From the NCBI RefSeq assembly GCF_000379825.1, contig NZ_KB903825.1, positions 714,680-778,679 of the forward strand: 64,000 nucleotides of DNA, read 5' to 3'. A model generated the notes under the pieces. The model worked only from the letters and a program-made list of their open reading frames with translations. It made no database searches and was not told the DNA's origin. A program made the translations under genes and the position numbers. The stretch comes from Longispora albida DSM 44784. GTDB lineage: Bacteria > Actinomycetota > Actinomycetes > Mycobacteriales > Micromonosporaceae. This document shows, one piece after another, positions 8,254-16,916 of this stretch (position 1 is the first letter of the stretch; the number at the start of each line of letters is the position of its first letter).

Positions 8254-9873
8254 CTACGCGAGTTCGACGAGTTCGAGCAGGTCGTCGGACCAGGCGTCCT
8301 CCACGCCGTCCGGGAGCAGGATCGCCCGGTCCGGCTTGAGGGCGAGGATCGCGCCCGGGTCGTGCGTGACCAGGACTATCGCGCCCGGGTAGTTGGCGAT
8401 CGCGTCGAGCACCTGCTCGCGGCTCGCCGGGTCGAGGTTGTTGGTCGGCTCGTCGAGCAGCAGCACGTTCGCGCCGGAGCAGACCAGGCCCGCCAGGGCC
8501 AGCCGGGTCTTCTCGCCACCGGAGAGCACCCCGGCCGGCTTGTCCACGTCGTCGCCGGAGAACAGGAACGCGCCGAGGATCTTGCGCAGCTCGGTGTCCG
8601 TCTGGCCAGTGCCGTGCGGGCCGATCGCCGAGGACGCCGAGCGCATGTGGTCGAGAACCGTGCGGGACACGTCCAGGGTCTCGTGCTCCTGGGCGTAGTA
8701 GCCGATCCGCAGGCCGTGACCCGCGACCACCTCGCCGGTGTCTGACTCGATCACGCCGCCGAGCATGCGCAGCAGCGTCGTCTTGCCAGCACCGTTCAGG
8801 CCGATGATGGCCACCCGCGAGCCCCGGTCGACGGCCACGTCCACGTCGGTGAAGATCTCCAGCGAACCGTAGGACTTGCTCAGGCCGCTCGCCGTCAGCG
8901 GGGTCTTGCCGCAGGGCACCGGAGCCGGGAACCGGACCTTGGCGACCTTGTCGCTGGCCCGGACCTCCTCCAGCCCGCTGATCATCTTCTCGGCCCGCTT
9001 GGCCATGTTCTGCGCGGCGACGGTCTTGGTGGCCTTGGCCCGCATCTTGTCCGCCTGGGCGAACAGCGCGCCGGCCTTCTTCTCGGCGTTGGCCCGCTCG
9101 CGCTTGCGGCGGCGCTCGTCGGACTCGCGCTGGGTGAGATAGGCCTTCCAGCCCAGGCTGTACTGGTCGACGACCGAACGGTTCGCGTCCAGATACCAGA
9201 CCTTGTTGACTACAGCTTCGAGCAGCGAGGCGTCGTGACTGATCACGATCAGCCCGCTCTTGTGCCCGGCGAGGTAGTCGCGCAGCCAGTTGATCGAGTC
9301 AGCGTCGAGGTGGTTCGTCGGCTCGTCGAGCAGCAGGATGCCGCCCTCCGCTCCGTCGGAGAACAGGATCCGGGCCAGCTCGATCCGGCGGCGCTGACCA
9401 CCGGAGAGGGTGCCGAGGTTCTGGGCGAGTACCCGGTCGGGCAGGCCCAGGTTGGAGCAGATCCGGGCGGCCTCCGCCTCGGCAGCGTAGCCACCGAGGG
9501 CGGCGAACCGGTCCTCCAGATTGCCGTACTTGCGGACCAGCTTGTCGCTGTGGTCCGTGGCGAGCTGGGCCTCGACGACCTTCATGTCGGCCATGATGAC
9601 GTCGAGCCCGCGCGCGGAGAGCACCCGGTCGCGGGCCCGCTGCTCGGGGTCGCCAGTGCGGGGGTCCTGCGGGAGGTACCCGATCGGGCCCTTGGTGTCG
9701 ACCTGGCCCGTGTACGGCTGGCCCTCGCCAGCGAGGACCTTCAGGGTGGTGGTCTTGCCCGCCCCGTTGCGGCCGACGAGGCCGATCCGGTCGCCGGGCT
9801 GGACCCGGAGGGTGGTGTCGGACAGCAGGATGCGGGCGCCGGCGCGCAGCTCGAGGCCGGTCACGGAAATCAT
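8254..9873 (-). CDS. ABC-F family ATPase (translation factor type)
   Basis: 539 residues from the ATG at 9873 (MISVTGLELRAGARILLSDT); the frame extends further upstream but without ABC-F features. Two ABC ATPase domains and no membrane segments: Walker A GRNGAGKTT and GLNGAGKTT, signatures LSGGQRRRIELARI and LSGGEKTRLALAGL, Walker B ILLLDEPTNHLDAD and VLLLDEPTNNLDPA. Between them is a charged helical linker (about 230-320; RRKRERANAEKKAGALFAQA) that in ABC-F proteins reaches the P-site tRNA. The family acts on the ribosome, for example to relieve stalls. This one has the composition of the housekeeping actinobacterial members rather than a specialised resistance protein. It is monocistronic. 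Confidence 0.9.
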   Translation of the reverse strand: MISVTGLELRAGARILLSDTTLRVQPGDRIGLVGRNGAGKTTTLKVLAGEGQPYTGQVDTKGPIGYLPQDPRTGDPEQRARDRVLSARGLDVIMADMKVVEAQLATDHSDKLVRKYGNLEDRFAALGGYAAEAEAARICSNLGLPDRVLAQNLGTLSGGQRRRIELARILFSDGAEGGILLLDEPTNHLDADSINWLRDYLAGHKSGLIVISHDASLLEAVVNKVWYLDANRSVVDQYSLGWKAYLTQRESDERRRKRERANAEKKAGALFAQADKMRAKATKTVAAQNMAKRAEKMISGLEEVRASDKVAKVRFPAPVPCGKTPLTASGLSKSYGSLEIFTDVDVAVDRGSRVAIIGLNGAGKTTLLRMLGGVIESDTGEVVAGHGLRIGYYAQEHETLDVSRTVLDHMRSASSAIGPHGTGQTDTELRKILGAFLFSGDDVDKPAGVLSGGEKTRLALAGLVCSGANVLLLDEPTNNLDPASREQVLDAIANYPGAIVLVTHDPGAILALKPDRAILLPDGVEDAWSDDLLELVELA

Positions 9874-10168
9874 GGTTGCCAGGCTCTTTCTCGGAAAAAT
9901 ATGACGACAGGGACGAGAGCGGACATCGTCCGGGTCAATCGAGGAGCAGTGGCATGCTGGCGAGTCTACCGGGGCCCGATTCGTGATCAACATGGGTTTT
10001 ACGTCACCCCGCGTCACCAGGCATCACCGAGGCCTTCCGGCCACGCGGCCGGGCCAGCTGCCCGCAAAACGGGACAAAGAGCTGAGTTTGCGCGATGCTG
10101 AGCAGGGAGGATCTCGCCGCGCGGCCACCGCCGCACACAGGCGGGCTGGACGACGCGGACGGTGGCCA
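9874..10168. other. Divergent intergenic region, no gene recognised
   Basis: About 295 bases between the divergently transcribed ABC-F gene and the zinc metallopeptidase. It must hold both promoters. An AT-richer patch near 9885-9905 (just upstream of the ABC-F start) is the only compositional feature. No convincing ORF, hairpin or operator was found. Confidence 0.4.
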
Positions 10169-11173
10169 GTGGAGTTCAACGAAGAGGCCGAAGCCGACAC
10201 CTCACAGGTCAAGGACCTCAGGGGTTCCCCGGGCGGCGGCGGTGGCTTCCCGTTCCCTCAGGCAGGCGGAGGTACTGGCGGCGGCCCGGGCGGGATCGAC
10301 GTCGGCGGCATGCTGGGCGGCAAGGGCGGCCTGCTCGGCGGCGGCGTGGTCGGCCTGCTCGTCCTGTGCCTGCTCGGCTTCCTCGGTGTCGGCGGCGGGG
10401 TCGGCGGCCTCGGTGGCCTCCTGGAGTCCGGCACGGACACCGGTGCTGGCGCGCCCGTGGACAACACCAACATCCAGCAGAAATGCGCCACCAGCAACCC
10501 GGACCGGTTCAACGACCGCGACTGCCGCAACGTCTACTACGTCAACTCGATCCAGAGCTACTGGAGCCAGGGCCTCCAGCAGAACTTCGGCCGGGCGTAC
10601 CGGCCGGCCCCGACCAACTTCTTCAGCGGTGCCGTCCGGACGGCGTGCGGCCAGGCCTCCTCCGGCGTCGGCCCGTTCTACTGTCCCGGTGACAGCGCCG
10701 TCTACATCGACCTGACGTTCTACGACGAGCTGGCCCGCAGGTTCGGGGCACCCGGCCAGTTCGCCCAGGCGTACGTGCTGGCCCACGAGTACGGCCACCA
10801 CGTCCAGAACCTGCTCGGCACGGAAGCCCAGATGCGCCGGGCCCAGCAGCGCGACCCCGGCAACGCCAACCAGTACTCCGTGATGCTCGAACTCCAGGCC
10901 GACTGCTATGCCGGAGTGTGGGCGAAGTCCGCGACCGCGACGACCGACCAGCGCGGCAAGCCCATCTTCAAGACCCTGACCCAGCAGGACATCCAGCAGG
11001 CCGTGCAGGCGGCCGGCGCTGTCGGCGACGACTCGATCCAGAAGAAGGCGACAGGCTCGATCAACGAGGCGGCCTGGACCCACGGCTCCAGCGCCCAGCG
11101 CCAGGAGTGGTTCATCCGCGGCTACGACACCGGCGACCCGAAGCAGTGCAACACGTTCGGTAACGCGCTGTAG
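10169..11173 (+). CDS. ypfJ: Neutral zinc metallopeptidase (YpfJ family)
   Basis: 334 residues from the GTG at 10169 (MEFNEEAEADTSQVKDLRG, the usual start of the family). Order: acidic N terminus, a Gly-rich stretch, one membrane segment (about 55-80, GLLVLCLLGFLGVGG), then the peptidase domain. Zinc ligands are visible in AHEYGHHVQNLLG (HExxH) and in the downstream LELQADCYAGVWA, and the tail is conserved (NEAAWTHGSSAQRQEWFIRG, then a terminal DPKQCNTFGNAL). It is probably membrane-anchored with the catalytic domain outside. The physiological substrate of the family is not known. A near-identical copy of the last 41 coding bases recurs at 12807-12847. Confidence 0.9.
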   Translation: MEFNEEAEADTSQVKDLRGSPGGGGGFPFPQAGGGTGGGPGGIDVGGMLGGKGGLLGGGVVGLLVLCLLGFLGVGGGVGGLGGLLESGTDTGAGAPVDNTNIQQKCATSNPDRFNDRDCRNVYYVNSIQSYWSQGLQQNFGRAYRPAPTNFFSGAVRTACGQASSGVGPFYCPGDSAVYIDLTFYDELARRFGAPGQFAQAYVLAHEYGHHVQNLLGTEAQMRRAQQRDPGNANQYSVMLELQADCYAGVWAKSATATTDQRGKPIFKTLTQQDIQQAVQAAGAVGDDSIQKKATGSINEAAWTHGSSAQRQEWFIRGYDTGDPKQCNTFGNAL

Positions 11174-11214
11174 TCCGGTTCCGCGCCCAAGATCAGCTGA
11201 GCGAGAATGGGAAC

Positions 11215-11979
11215 GTGACGGAGACGTTCGGGTCAGTCGCGACCCTCGCCGGTCAGCTGGAGGTCGTGACGATGGAGCTGCGGCGGATCGCGTCCGTGCA
11301 GGCCTCGCTCCCGGTCGCCCGGCGCGAGGTCGACCGGCTGACGGACCTCGCGGACGTCCGGGAGCGGATCGACGGGATGACCGCCGTGGCAGAGGAGATC
11401 CTCGCGATGCAGTCCCCCCGCGGGACGAACTCGCAGAATAGCCAGCGCAGTCAGCTGAGCACCCTCGCCAGCCTCCGCCGGGGCGCGACGCTCCGCACGA
11501 TCCTGCAGGCGGACATCCTGCGGGACCCGGACGCCGCAGCCCGGGCCCGGCGGCTCAACGCGGCGGGTGACCGGCACCGCGTCTTCGACGGACCGGTCCA
11601 GCAGGTTCTGGTGTTCGACCGCTCGACGGCATTCGTCCGATCCGACCCCACCGACTATGCCGACGGCGCGATCATCATCCGGCAGCCGGGCGTGCTCGCC
11701 ACGCTCATCCACCTCTTCGAGCGGACCTGGGCGGCGTCGCGGGACCTCAACGCACCCGCCGACCCACTGCACCGGCTGTCGCCCCGGGAGCGCGAGGTGC
11801 TGGCCCTGGTCGCCGACGGTCAGTCCAACGGGGCCGTGGCGCGTACCCTGCACGTCACCGAGGCCGCGATCGCCAAGCACATGGCCAGCATCTTCACCAA
11901 GCTCGATCTGCCGTCCACGGAGGACTCCCATCGCCGGGTGCGGGCGGTCCTCGTCTACCTGCGCGCCAGCGGCGGGTAG
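11215..11979 (+). CDS. LuxR-type transcriptional regulator with PLD-like sensory half
   Basis: 254 residues from a GTG. The C-terminal about 65 residues form a clear LuxR helix-turn-helix (LSPREREVLALVADGQSNGAVARTL followed by HVTEAAIAKHM). Residues 1-80 look helical and could form a coiled coil. The middle (about 85-180: GATLRTILQADILRD, VFDGPVQQVLVFDR, GAIIIRQPGVLATLIHLFE) resembles the TrmB-like/PLD-like ligand-binding half found in many orphan actinobacterial LuxR proteins. There is no receiver domain, so this is not a response regulator. A membrane-protein gene follows 70 nt downstream on the same strand and is the obvious candidate target. Confidence 0.82.
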   Translation: MTETFGSVATLAGQLEVVTMELRRIASVQASLPVARREVDRLTDLADVRERIDGMTAVAEEILAMQSPRGTNSQNSQRSQLSTLASLRRGATLRTILQADILRDPDAAARARRLNAAGDRHRVFDGPVQQVLVFDRSTAFVRSDPTDYADGAIIIRQPGVLATLIHLFERTWAASRDLNAPADPLHRLSPREREVLALVADGQSNGAVARTLHVTEAAIAKHMASIFTKLDLPSTEDSHRRVRAVLVYLRASGG

Positions 11980-12049
11980 TGCCAGGTCTACCTTCGGTTC
12001 TCGCTCCAGCACCAGTGCGGCCGACCGACGGTACGGATGCAATGGTCAC

Positions 12050-12772
12050 ATGATCAAAAACGAGACCACCACACTGCCCGGCCGCTGGATCGAGGGCGCC
12101 GGACTGATCCTCGGCCCGGTGCTCCTCCTCGCGGGCGTGCTGGCCAGGATCGAGGAAGGCGACTTCTTCCCGGCACAGCTGGCCGCCTACGCCAGGCAGC
12201 CCGGCCAGATGGTGCTGTCCTACAGCCTGTTCGCGGCGGGCACCGTCCTGCTCTGGCCCGCCGTCACGGCTGTGGCCCGCCGGATCGGGCTCCGCTTCCC
12301 CGGCTGGGCCCGCTGGGGCACCGTGCTGGTGGTGTTCGGCCTGTTCGGCCGGGTCTTCCACGCGGGCGTCAGCCACCTGGCGTTCCAGCTGGTTGACGCG
12401 ATCGGGGTCGAGGCGGCGACCCGGGCCGTCGAGTCCACCTACGGCGCGTTCCACGTGTTCAAGGCCGTCAACGTCTTCATCATGGCCGGCTGGGTGGTGC
12501 TCGCGATCGGCGCGTTCCGGGCCCGGGCCCTGGGAGCCGGGGCACTGGGCATCGCCCGGTGCGCCGGGCTGGCCCTCGCCGCCGGCCTGCCACTCGGGGT
12601 CCTCAAGGGCAGCAGCGACCCCATCTCGCTGGTCGCGATCCTCGGCCTCTCGGTGGCCCTCGTACCGCTGGGCGTCACGACATTGAAGAACGGTCCCTCG
12701 CCCCGGTGGTGGGCGGTGGCGCTCACTATCGGGCTGATCCCGGTGGCATTCTTCCTCGGCGTGTCCGGCTGA
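12050..12772 (+). CDS. Membrane protein of unknown function, next to LuxR regulator
   Basis: 240 residues from the ATG at 12050 (MIKNETTTLPGRWIEGAGLI). About six to seven hydrophobic segments are evenly spaced through the protein, with short loops. No enzymatic or transport motif was recognised; the shape is like DUF4386-type or similar small polytopic proteins. It follows the LuxR-type regulator in the same direction and the pair may be a functional unit. A relic of the zinc-peptidase 3' end lies immediately downstream. Confidence 0.7.
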   Translation: MIKNETTTLPGRWIEGAGLILGPVLLLAGVLARIEEGDFFPAQLAAYARQPGQMVLSYSLFAAGTVLLWPAVTAVARRIGLRFPGWARWGTVLVVFGLFGRVFHAGVSHLAFQLVDAIGVEAATRAVESTYGAFHVFKAVNVFIMAGWVVLAIGAFRARALGAGALGIARCAGLALAAGLPLGVLKGSSDPISLVAILGLSVALVPLGVTTLKNGPSPRWWAVALTIGLIPVAFFLGVSG

Positions 12773-12806
12773 GGAACGTCGCAGGCCGTGCATGGCGGCA
12801 GGCTGG

Positions 12807-12847
12807 ACCGGCGGCCCGAAGCAGTGCAACACGTTCGGCAACGCGCT
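12807..12847 (+). pseudogene. Relic of a zinc metallopeptidase 3' end
   Basis: These 41 bases match 11129-11169, the last codons of the intact peptidase gene, at 39 of 41 positions. Translated in the same frame they give TGGPKQCNTFGNAL, against TGDPKQCNTFGNAL in the real protein. Similarity stops abruptly on both sides: upstream the frame is not peptidase-like, and the stop codon of the intact gene is replaced by CTCGGG. It is a fragment left by duplication or by loss of a tandem paralogue. Confidence 0.7.
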
Positions 12848-12886
12848 CGGGCCCGTTGCCCGCAGGAAGGCTGGGAGCATCGGGGC

Positions 12887-13183
12887 ATGGTGGATGAGGT
12901 GCTGAGCCGGGCTGTGGTGGTTTACGTCTGGGGTGCGGGCGGGCACAGGAGCTGGCCGGGGCGGGACGCTGACGCGGTTCGCGGGCTGTTCGGTGAGCGG
13001 GCCGCCGGGTTGCTGGTGCGGATCGATGGGTTGTTCGGGGAGGTCGCGCACTTCTTCGGCGAGCCCGGTGACCTGGCCGAGGTCGGCGCGAAGGTCCGGG
13101 AGTCGTTGCGGGTGAGCCATCCGGAACTCAGTGCCGAGGCGTGCGGGGCCATCGCGTCGAGTTGCACCTTCAGCTGGAAGTAG
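12887..13183 (+). CDS. Hypothetical protein, 98 residues
   Basis: ATG at 12887 with a GGGG close upstream. The sequence begins MVDEVLSRAVVVYVWGAGG and is soluble, with no signal peptide or recognised domain; it ends in a Cys-containing stretch ASSCTFSWK. Codon use is less G/C-biased at third positions than in flanking genes. The following gene starts only 23 nt downstream, so the two are probably co-transcribed. Function unknown; the frame is open and the start is well placed, but homology could not be tested. Confidence 0.55.
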   Translation: MVDEVLSRAVVVYVWGAGGHRSWPGRDADAVRGLFGERAAGLLVRIDGLFGEVAHFFGEPGDLAEVGAKVRESLRVSHPELSAEACGAIASSCTFSWK

Positions 13184-13205
13184 GCCGGGACGGCAGAATG
13201 GGCGG

Positions 13206-13856
13206 GTGCCTCATGTTCTGGATCAGCCTGGTTCGCTGCTGCCGGTGACGCAGCGGTTTCTGGCGGCGGCCGGCCGGCACGTCGTTGTCGATCTCGGGCC
13301 GGATGACGCGACCTGCCTGGCCAGGCTCGCCGTAGTGTTCGGTGAGGCGGATCCAGGTGTTGTCACGAACTTGCGGAGGATTCAGGAGAGGTACTCGGGG
13401 CTTGCCTATCAGAGTGCTTTCTTCAGTGAGGACGTGTTCTTCCAGCCGGTGCTCGAACCTGATCCGGGTGACACGGCGGTCGAGTTCCTGTACGCGGTTC
13501 ACCCCACCACGGCGAGCTGTGCCGGGGCTGCGTTGCGGCCGGACGGCACTGTGCTGGTCGGCTGGGAGGATCAGGAGGTCGCGGCTTTTCCGTCGCTGGA
13601 TCACCTGCTCAACTGCGATGCGCTGCTTGCGTGGCGTGCGGGGTTGCCGAGGGCTGTGCTGCCCACGGCTGACTCCAGCACAGTGATCTCCGAGCCGAGG
13701 TTCACACGGATCGACGCCGCTTCCGGGTACACCTCGGAATGGTTTTTCGATCGTGAGGTCCTGATCCATGTGTGCAGCACGTGGAATGCGATCTGGGCGG
13801 GCGGGGAGTCTGTGGTGAGGACGTGGGCGCTGGATGGGCGCGACCCGTTGGGGTGA
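13206..13856 (+). CDS. Hypothetical protein, 216 residues
   Basis: GTG start at 13206 (MPHVLDQPGSLLPVTQRFLA). It is soluble, with several Trp and Phe residues in short beta-like stretches (SAFFSEDVFFQPVLEP, YTSEWFFDREVLIHV). No family was recognised. Codon use is visibly more relaxed than in the neighbours (many GTT, CTT, TTG and AGG codons), which may mean horizontal acquisition together with the preceding 98-residue gene. The pair could be of the effector/immunity or antitoxin kind, but nothing in the sequence proves it. Its stop lies inside the terminator hairpin at 13852-13879. Confidence 0.6.
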   Translation: MPHVLDQPGSLLPVTQRFLAAAGRHVVVDLGPDDATCLARLAVVFGEADPGVVTNLRRIQERYSGLAYQSAFFSEDVFFQPVLEPDPGDTAVEFLYAVHPTTASCAGAALRPDGTVLVGWEDQEVAAFPSLDHLLNCDALLAWRAGLPRAVLPTADSSTVISEPRFTRIDAASGYTSEWFFDREVLIHVCSTWNAIWAGGESVVRTWALDGRDPLG

Positions 13857-13879
13857 GGGGCTGAGGCCAGCCCCTCACC
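13852..13879. terminator. Bidirectional terminator hairpin
   Basis: A perfect 12-bp stem (GGTGAGGGGCTG / CAGCCCCTCACC) with the 4-nt loop AGGC. It begins at the stop codon of the hypothetical gene on the plus strand and ends 9 nt before the stop of the GH5 gene on the minus strand, so it can serve both. Confidence 0.75.
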
Positions 13880-13888
13880 TCCGGGCGG

Positions 13889-15778
13889 CTATGCGAGGGG
13901 GCGGCAGAGGAGGGTGTCGGGGACGCCGCCGTGGTTCCAGCGCCAGGTGTAGGCGACGCCGGCGATGTACTCGTTGTCGGCGCACTGTCCCTTGTAGTAG
14001 CCGGGTGCCCAGTCGCTCGCCGTCGAGCCGCCGCCGGCCGGGCGGTTGTCGCCGTGGTCGAACCAGACGTTACGGCCGGTGAGGGGCTGGGCGGTGCGGG
14101 TCTGCGCGCAGAGCAGGGCGGACATCGCGTTGCTGCGGACGGAGTAGCCGACGGCGATGTGGCCGGCCGGGCACTGGAGCTTGTTGTAGCCGGAGGCCCA
14201 GTCGGAGGTGACGAATCGTTCGTCGGTGACCACTGTGGACACTCCGGTCAGTTCTGGCTGCCGGTGATCCGTGCACAGTCCACGGCTGTCGCTGCGGCCC
14301 AGGCCCATCAGGCGCTGTGAGTCTGGGCAGGTGCCCTTGCGCGCGCCGGAGTCCCAGTCGGTGGTGCGCGCGGAGGCGTTGTAGTCGGCGTAGTCGAGGT
14401 TGAGCATGTTCCAGCGGGACGGCTTGGCGACCGGGCCGGTGGCCGACGGCGCGCCGGTCAGCCTGCGCCAGGCGGCCGAGCGCCAGTCACGCGGGTCGTC
14501 GATGGTGACGGCGGTGCCGTTGGTGTCGTACGACAGGAGCGCCCAGTTGTCCACCGGCGACCCGTCGCGCGCCCAGCCGACCAGTGGCCACACGGCGAAG
14601 TCGGTGTCGTTGGCGATCAGGATGTCGGCGAAGGTGCTCCACCAGGCGCGTTCCTTCGCGTCGGCCGAGCCGATGCCGCCGGTACCGAACTCGCTGACCC
14701 AGACCGGTGCCGTGTGGTGCTGCCCGGCGGTGGTGACGAAGAGTGCTTCCTCGCGGACGACGCGGGCCAGCTCGGCGGCGCTGAAGTCGCGGTACCTGGG
14801 GTCGGAGGTCGCGCCGAGCCCGCTGTCGGCTCCCGTGTTGGCCGGGCCGGTGAAGCCGTAGAAGTGGGCGGAGTAGACGAGCTTGTCCGTGCGGGGCAGG
14901 GTGTTGGAGAGGCTGCCGGCCGGCTTGAGCTGCGGGCGGCCGTGGGGGAAGATCGCCGCCGGGATGCCGTACCAGTTGATGCCCTCCATGATGATCAGGA
15001 GGTCGGGGACTGCGCGCTGGATCGCCAGGCCTGCCTGCTGGTGGGCGAGGTTCAGGTCGTGCTGGTTGCCCCAGCCCCAGTTCGGGTCGTCCCAGGTGTC
15101 GCGGCGTACCTCGTTGCGCAGGTCGGCCCCTGCGACGCGCTTGTTGGCCGCGTAGCGCTGGGCGAGGAACACCCAGTCGGCGATCCACTGCTCGGTGCTC
15201 TGGCCGCTGTTCCAGCGTTCGTTGCCGTCGAGGCCACAGCACCAGCGCGCGGTGGTCGTGTGGTTGTTGAGGATGACGGCGAACCCTTCGGCGGTCAGCG
15301 CGCCGACCACGACGTCGAAGACCTGCAACGGGGTCTTGCCCCGCAGGCCGGGGTTGGCGGCCACCGCGAAGTCCGGGACGGGTGTGGTGTCGTGCAGCAT
15401 CGCGTTCGAGAACGGCAGCCGGACACTGTTGATCCCGAGGCCGTGGAAGTCGGCCAGGATGCGGCTCATCGGTACCCGGTCGAGGCCCAGCGGCATGTTG
15501 TACGAGGGGATGCCGTGGGCGTGGTTCGCCGGGTCGCCGATGTCGCCGCTGCCGGTCCAGGTGCCCTGGGCACCCTCCCAGTTCCCGGACTTGAGCTTGA
15601 AGCGGTTGCCGGTGGCGTCGACGACGTAGCGGCCACGGGTGCTCAGCGGGCCGGTCCACGAGCCAGCGAGCCCCGGTTCGGGCTCGCTGGCGCGGGCTGT
15701 GGTGGTGACGGGGGTCAGGAGGGCGGCGAGCAGTGCCAGTGCCGCCACAGGTCGCGTGATCCGCGTGATTCTTCGCAT
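13889..15778 (-). CDS. Secreted glycoside hydrolase family 5 enzyme with three C-terminal Cys repeats
   Basis: 629 residues from the ATG at 15778, which follows GGGAG by five bases; the frame is open 20 codons further but the signal peptide starts here (MRRITRITRPVAALALLAAL, cleavage near ARASEP). The catalytic domain spans about residues 40-450, with NSVRLPFSNAML, an acid/base Glu in GADLRNEVRRD and a nucleophile Glu in VWVSEFGTGG. This is the cellulase/endoglycanase layout. The C terminus (about 472-629) carries three related modules of the pattern DWxxGxxKxxC ... LC, possibly a carbohydrate-binding region. Two copies of GAGAACGTC lie just upstream of the start on the coding strand and could be a regulator site. 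Exact substrate unknown. Confidence 0.87.
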   Translation of the reverse strand: MRRITRITRPVAALALLAALLTPVTTTARASEPEPGLAGSWTGPLSTRGRYVVDATGNRFKLKSGNWEGAQGTWTGSGDIGDPANHAHGIPSYNMPLGLDRVPMSRILADFHGLGINSVRLPFSNAMLHDTTPVPDFAVAANPGLRGKTPLQVFDVVVGALTAEGFAVILNNHTTTARWCCGLDGNERWNSGQSTEQWIADWVFLAQRYAANKRVAGADLRNEVRRDTWDDPNWGWGNQHDLNLAHQQAGLAIQRAVPDLLIIMEGINWYGIPAAIFPHGRPQLKPAGSLSNTLPRTDKLVYSAHFYGFTGPANTGADSGLGATSDPRYRDFSAAELARVVREEALFVTTAGQHHTAPVWVSEFGTGGIGSADAKERAWWSTFADILIANDTDFAVWPLVGWARDGSPVDNWALLSYDTNGTAVTIDDPRDWRSAAWRRLTGAPSATGPVAKPSRWNMLNLDYADYNASARTTDWDSGARKGTCPDSQRLMGLGRSDSRGLCTDHRQPELTGVSTVVTDERFVTSDWASGYNKLQCPAGHIAVGYSVRSNAMSALLCAQTRTAQPLTGRNVWFDHGDNRPAGGGSTASDWAPGYYKGQCADNEYIAGVAYTWRWNHGGVPDTLLCRPLA

Positions 15779-15897
15779 GCGTACTCCCAGGAGAGACGTT
15801 CTCACTGACGTTCTCGCAGAGAAGTGAATCACTTTCATGAATGTGTGGCTAGCTGTGGCTGAACACTCGGCAGTGCCAGCCCTGAGTCAGCCGGTCC

Positions 15898-16734
15898 TCA
15901 GTGGCCGGCGGCCAGCCAGGCGAGCATGGCGGGTGTGGCGTCGAAGTGGCCGGCGTGCCCGGCGCCGGGCTGCCTGGTCAGGTGCGCGGCCGGGATCCGG
16001 GCCGCGAGCCAGGAGCTGTGCGCCGGCGGTACGAGGGTGTCCAGTTCGCCGTGCCAGAGCCGCACGGGACGGGTGATGGCCGCCGGGTCGAAGCCCCACG
16101 GCAGCCCGTACAGCGCGAGGACGTCGTCGACCCAGCCGCCGAGCCCCGGCCGCATCGCCTCGGCGAAGGCAGCACCGATCATCTCCCCGTACCCGGGCCG
16201 GGCGAGCACGGCGCGCTCGATCTCCGGGAGCGGGGGCGGGGCCGATGAGCCGACGCGGGTCAGGTGTTCCTCGACGGCGGCACGGCCCAGGATCGCCGCT
16301 GCGGCGCTGTCCTGGTTGCCGGGCATCATGTCTGCCGTCCAGTCCAGATCGGCGGCGTCACGGGGCGCCAGGCAGGCCAGGACGGCCACTGTGGACACCC
16401 GGCCGGGATGCTGGGCGGCGACGGCCAGGGCGTGCGGGCCCCCGCCGGACACGCCGAGGACTCCGAACCTCCCGAGGCCGAGAGCGTCGGCGATGGCGAT
16501 CGCGTCGCCTGCCGCGCCGGCCACGACGCGGCCGGGCCGGGGCGAGGACTGGCCGAAGCCGGGCCGGTCGTACGTGACGAGCCGGACGCCGAGGCTGGTG
16601 AACAGGTCAGGGTCGGGGTGCCGGGCCAGGCGGCTCATCGGCGTGCCGTGCAGGTACAGCACCGGGGTGCCGCCGGGGTCGCCCCATTCCTCCACCGCGA
16701 GGATCCGGCCGTCTGAAGTGATCACTTGACGCAT
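15898..16734 (-). CDS. Alpha/beta hydrolase
   Basis: 278 residues from the ATG at 16734 (MRQVITSDGRILAVEEWGD). The fold is clear: oxyanion motif YLHGTPMSR, nucleophile elbow GVSGGGP (Ser near residue 105), acid Asp in WHGELDTLVPP and the catalytic His in GAGHAGHF near the C terminus. The family includes esterases, epoxide hydrolases and lactonases; the Pro-rich cap gives no substrate hint. It is transcribed away from the ABC-F resistance-like gene and shares the roughly 180-base upstream region with its leader. Confidence 0.85.
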   Translation of the reverse strand: MRQVITSDGRILAVEEWGDPGGTPVLYLHGTPMSRLARHPDPDLFTSLGVRLVTYDRPGFGQSSPRPGRVVAGAAGDAIAIADALGLGRFGVLGVSGGGPHALAVAAQHPGRVSTVAVLACLAPRDAADLDWTADMMPGNQDSAAAAILGRAAVEEHLTRVGSSAPPPLPEIERAVLARPGYGEMIGAAFAEAMRPGLGGWVDDVLALYGLPWGFDPAAITRPVRLWHGELDTLVPPAHSSWLAARIPAAHLTRQPGAGHAGHFDATPAMLAWLAAGH

Positions 16735-16903
16735 GGCTGCGAAGCTAGCCCGGGCACCGGGGCCAGCCAAGGAATTGTGCTGAGGGCAGACAGCCGCCCG
16801 GCACGGGCCCGGCCGGGCGGCAGCAGTATTTGCCATACCTGGCCAACCGTCCACTGTGTGCCGCTGTGAGCCAGGACGCATGGCGGGCCGTGGAAACTCT
16901 CGT

Positions 16904-16909
16904 TAGGGT
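16904..16909 (+). promoter_or_regulatory. Candidate -10 element of the ABC-F leader transcript
   Basis: TAGGGT matches the actinobacterial -10 pattern TANNNT. A start site seven bases further on would fall at about 16916-16917, at the first base of the short leader ORF. No good -35 hexamer is present at the matching distance, so the promoter may need an activator. Assigned by position and pattern only. Confidence 0.4.
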
Positions 16910-16916
16910 TCTGCGC

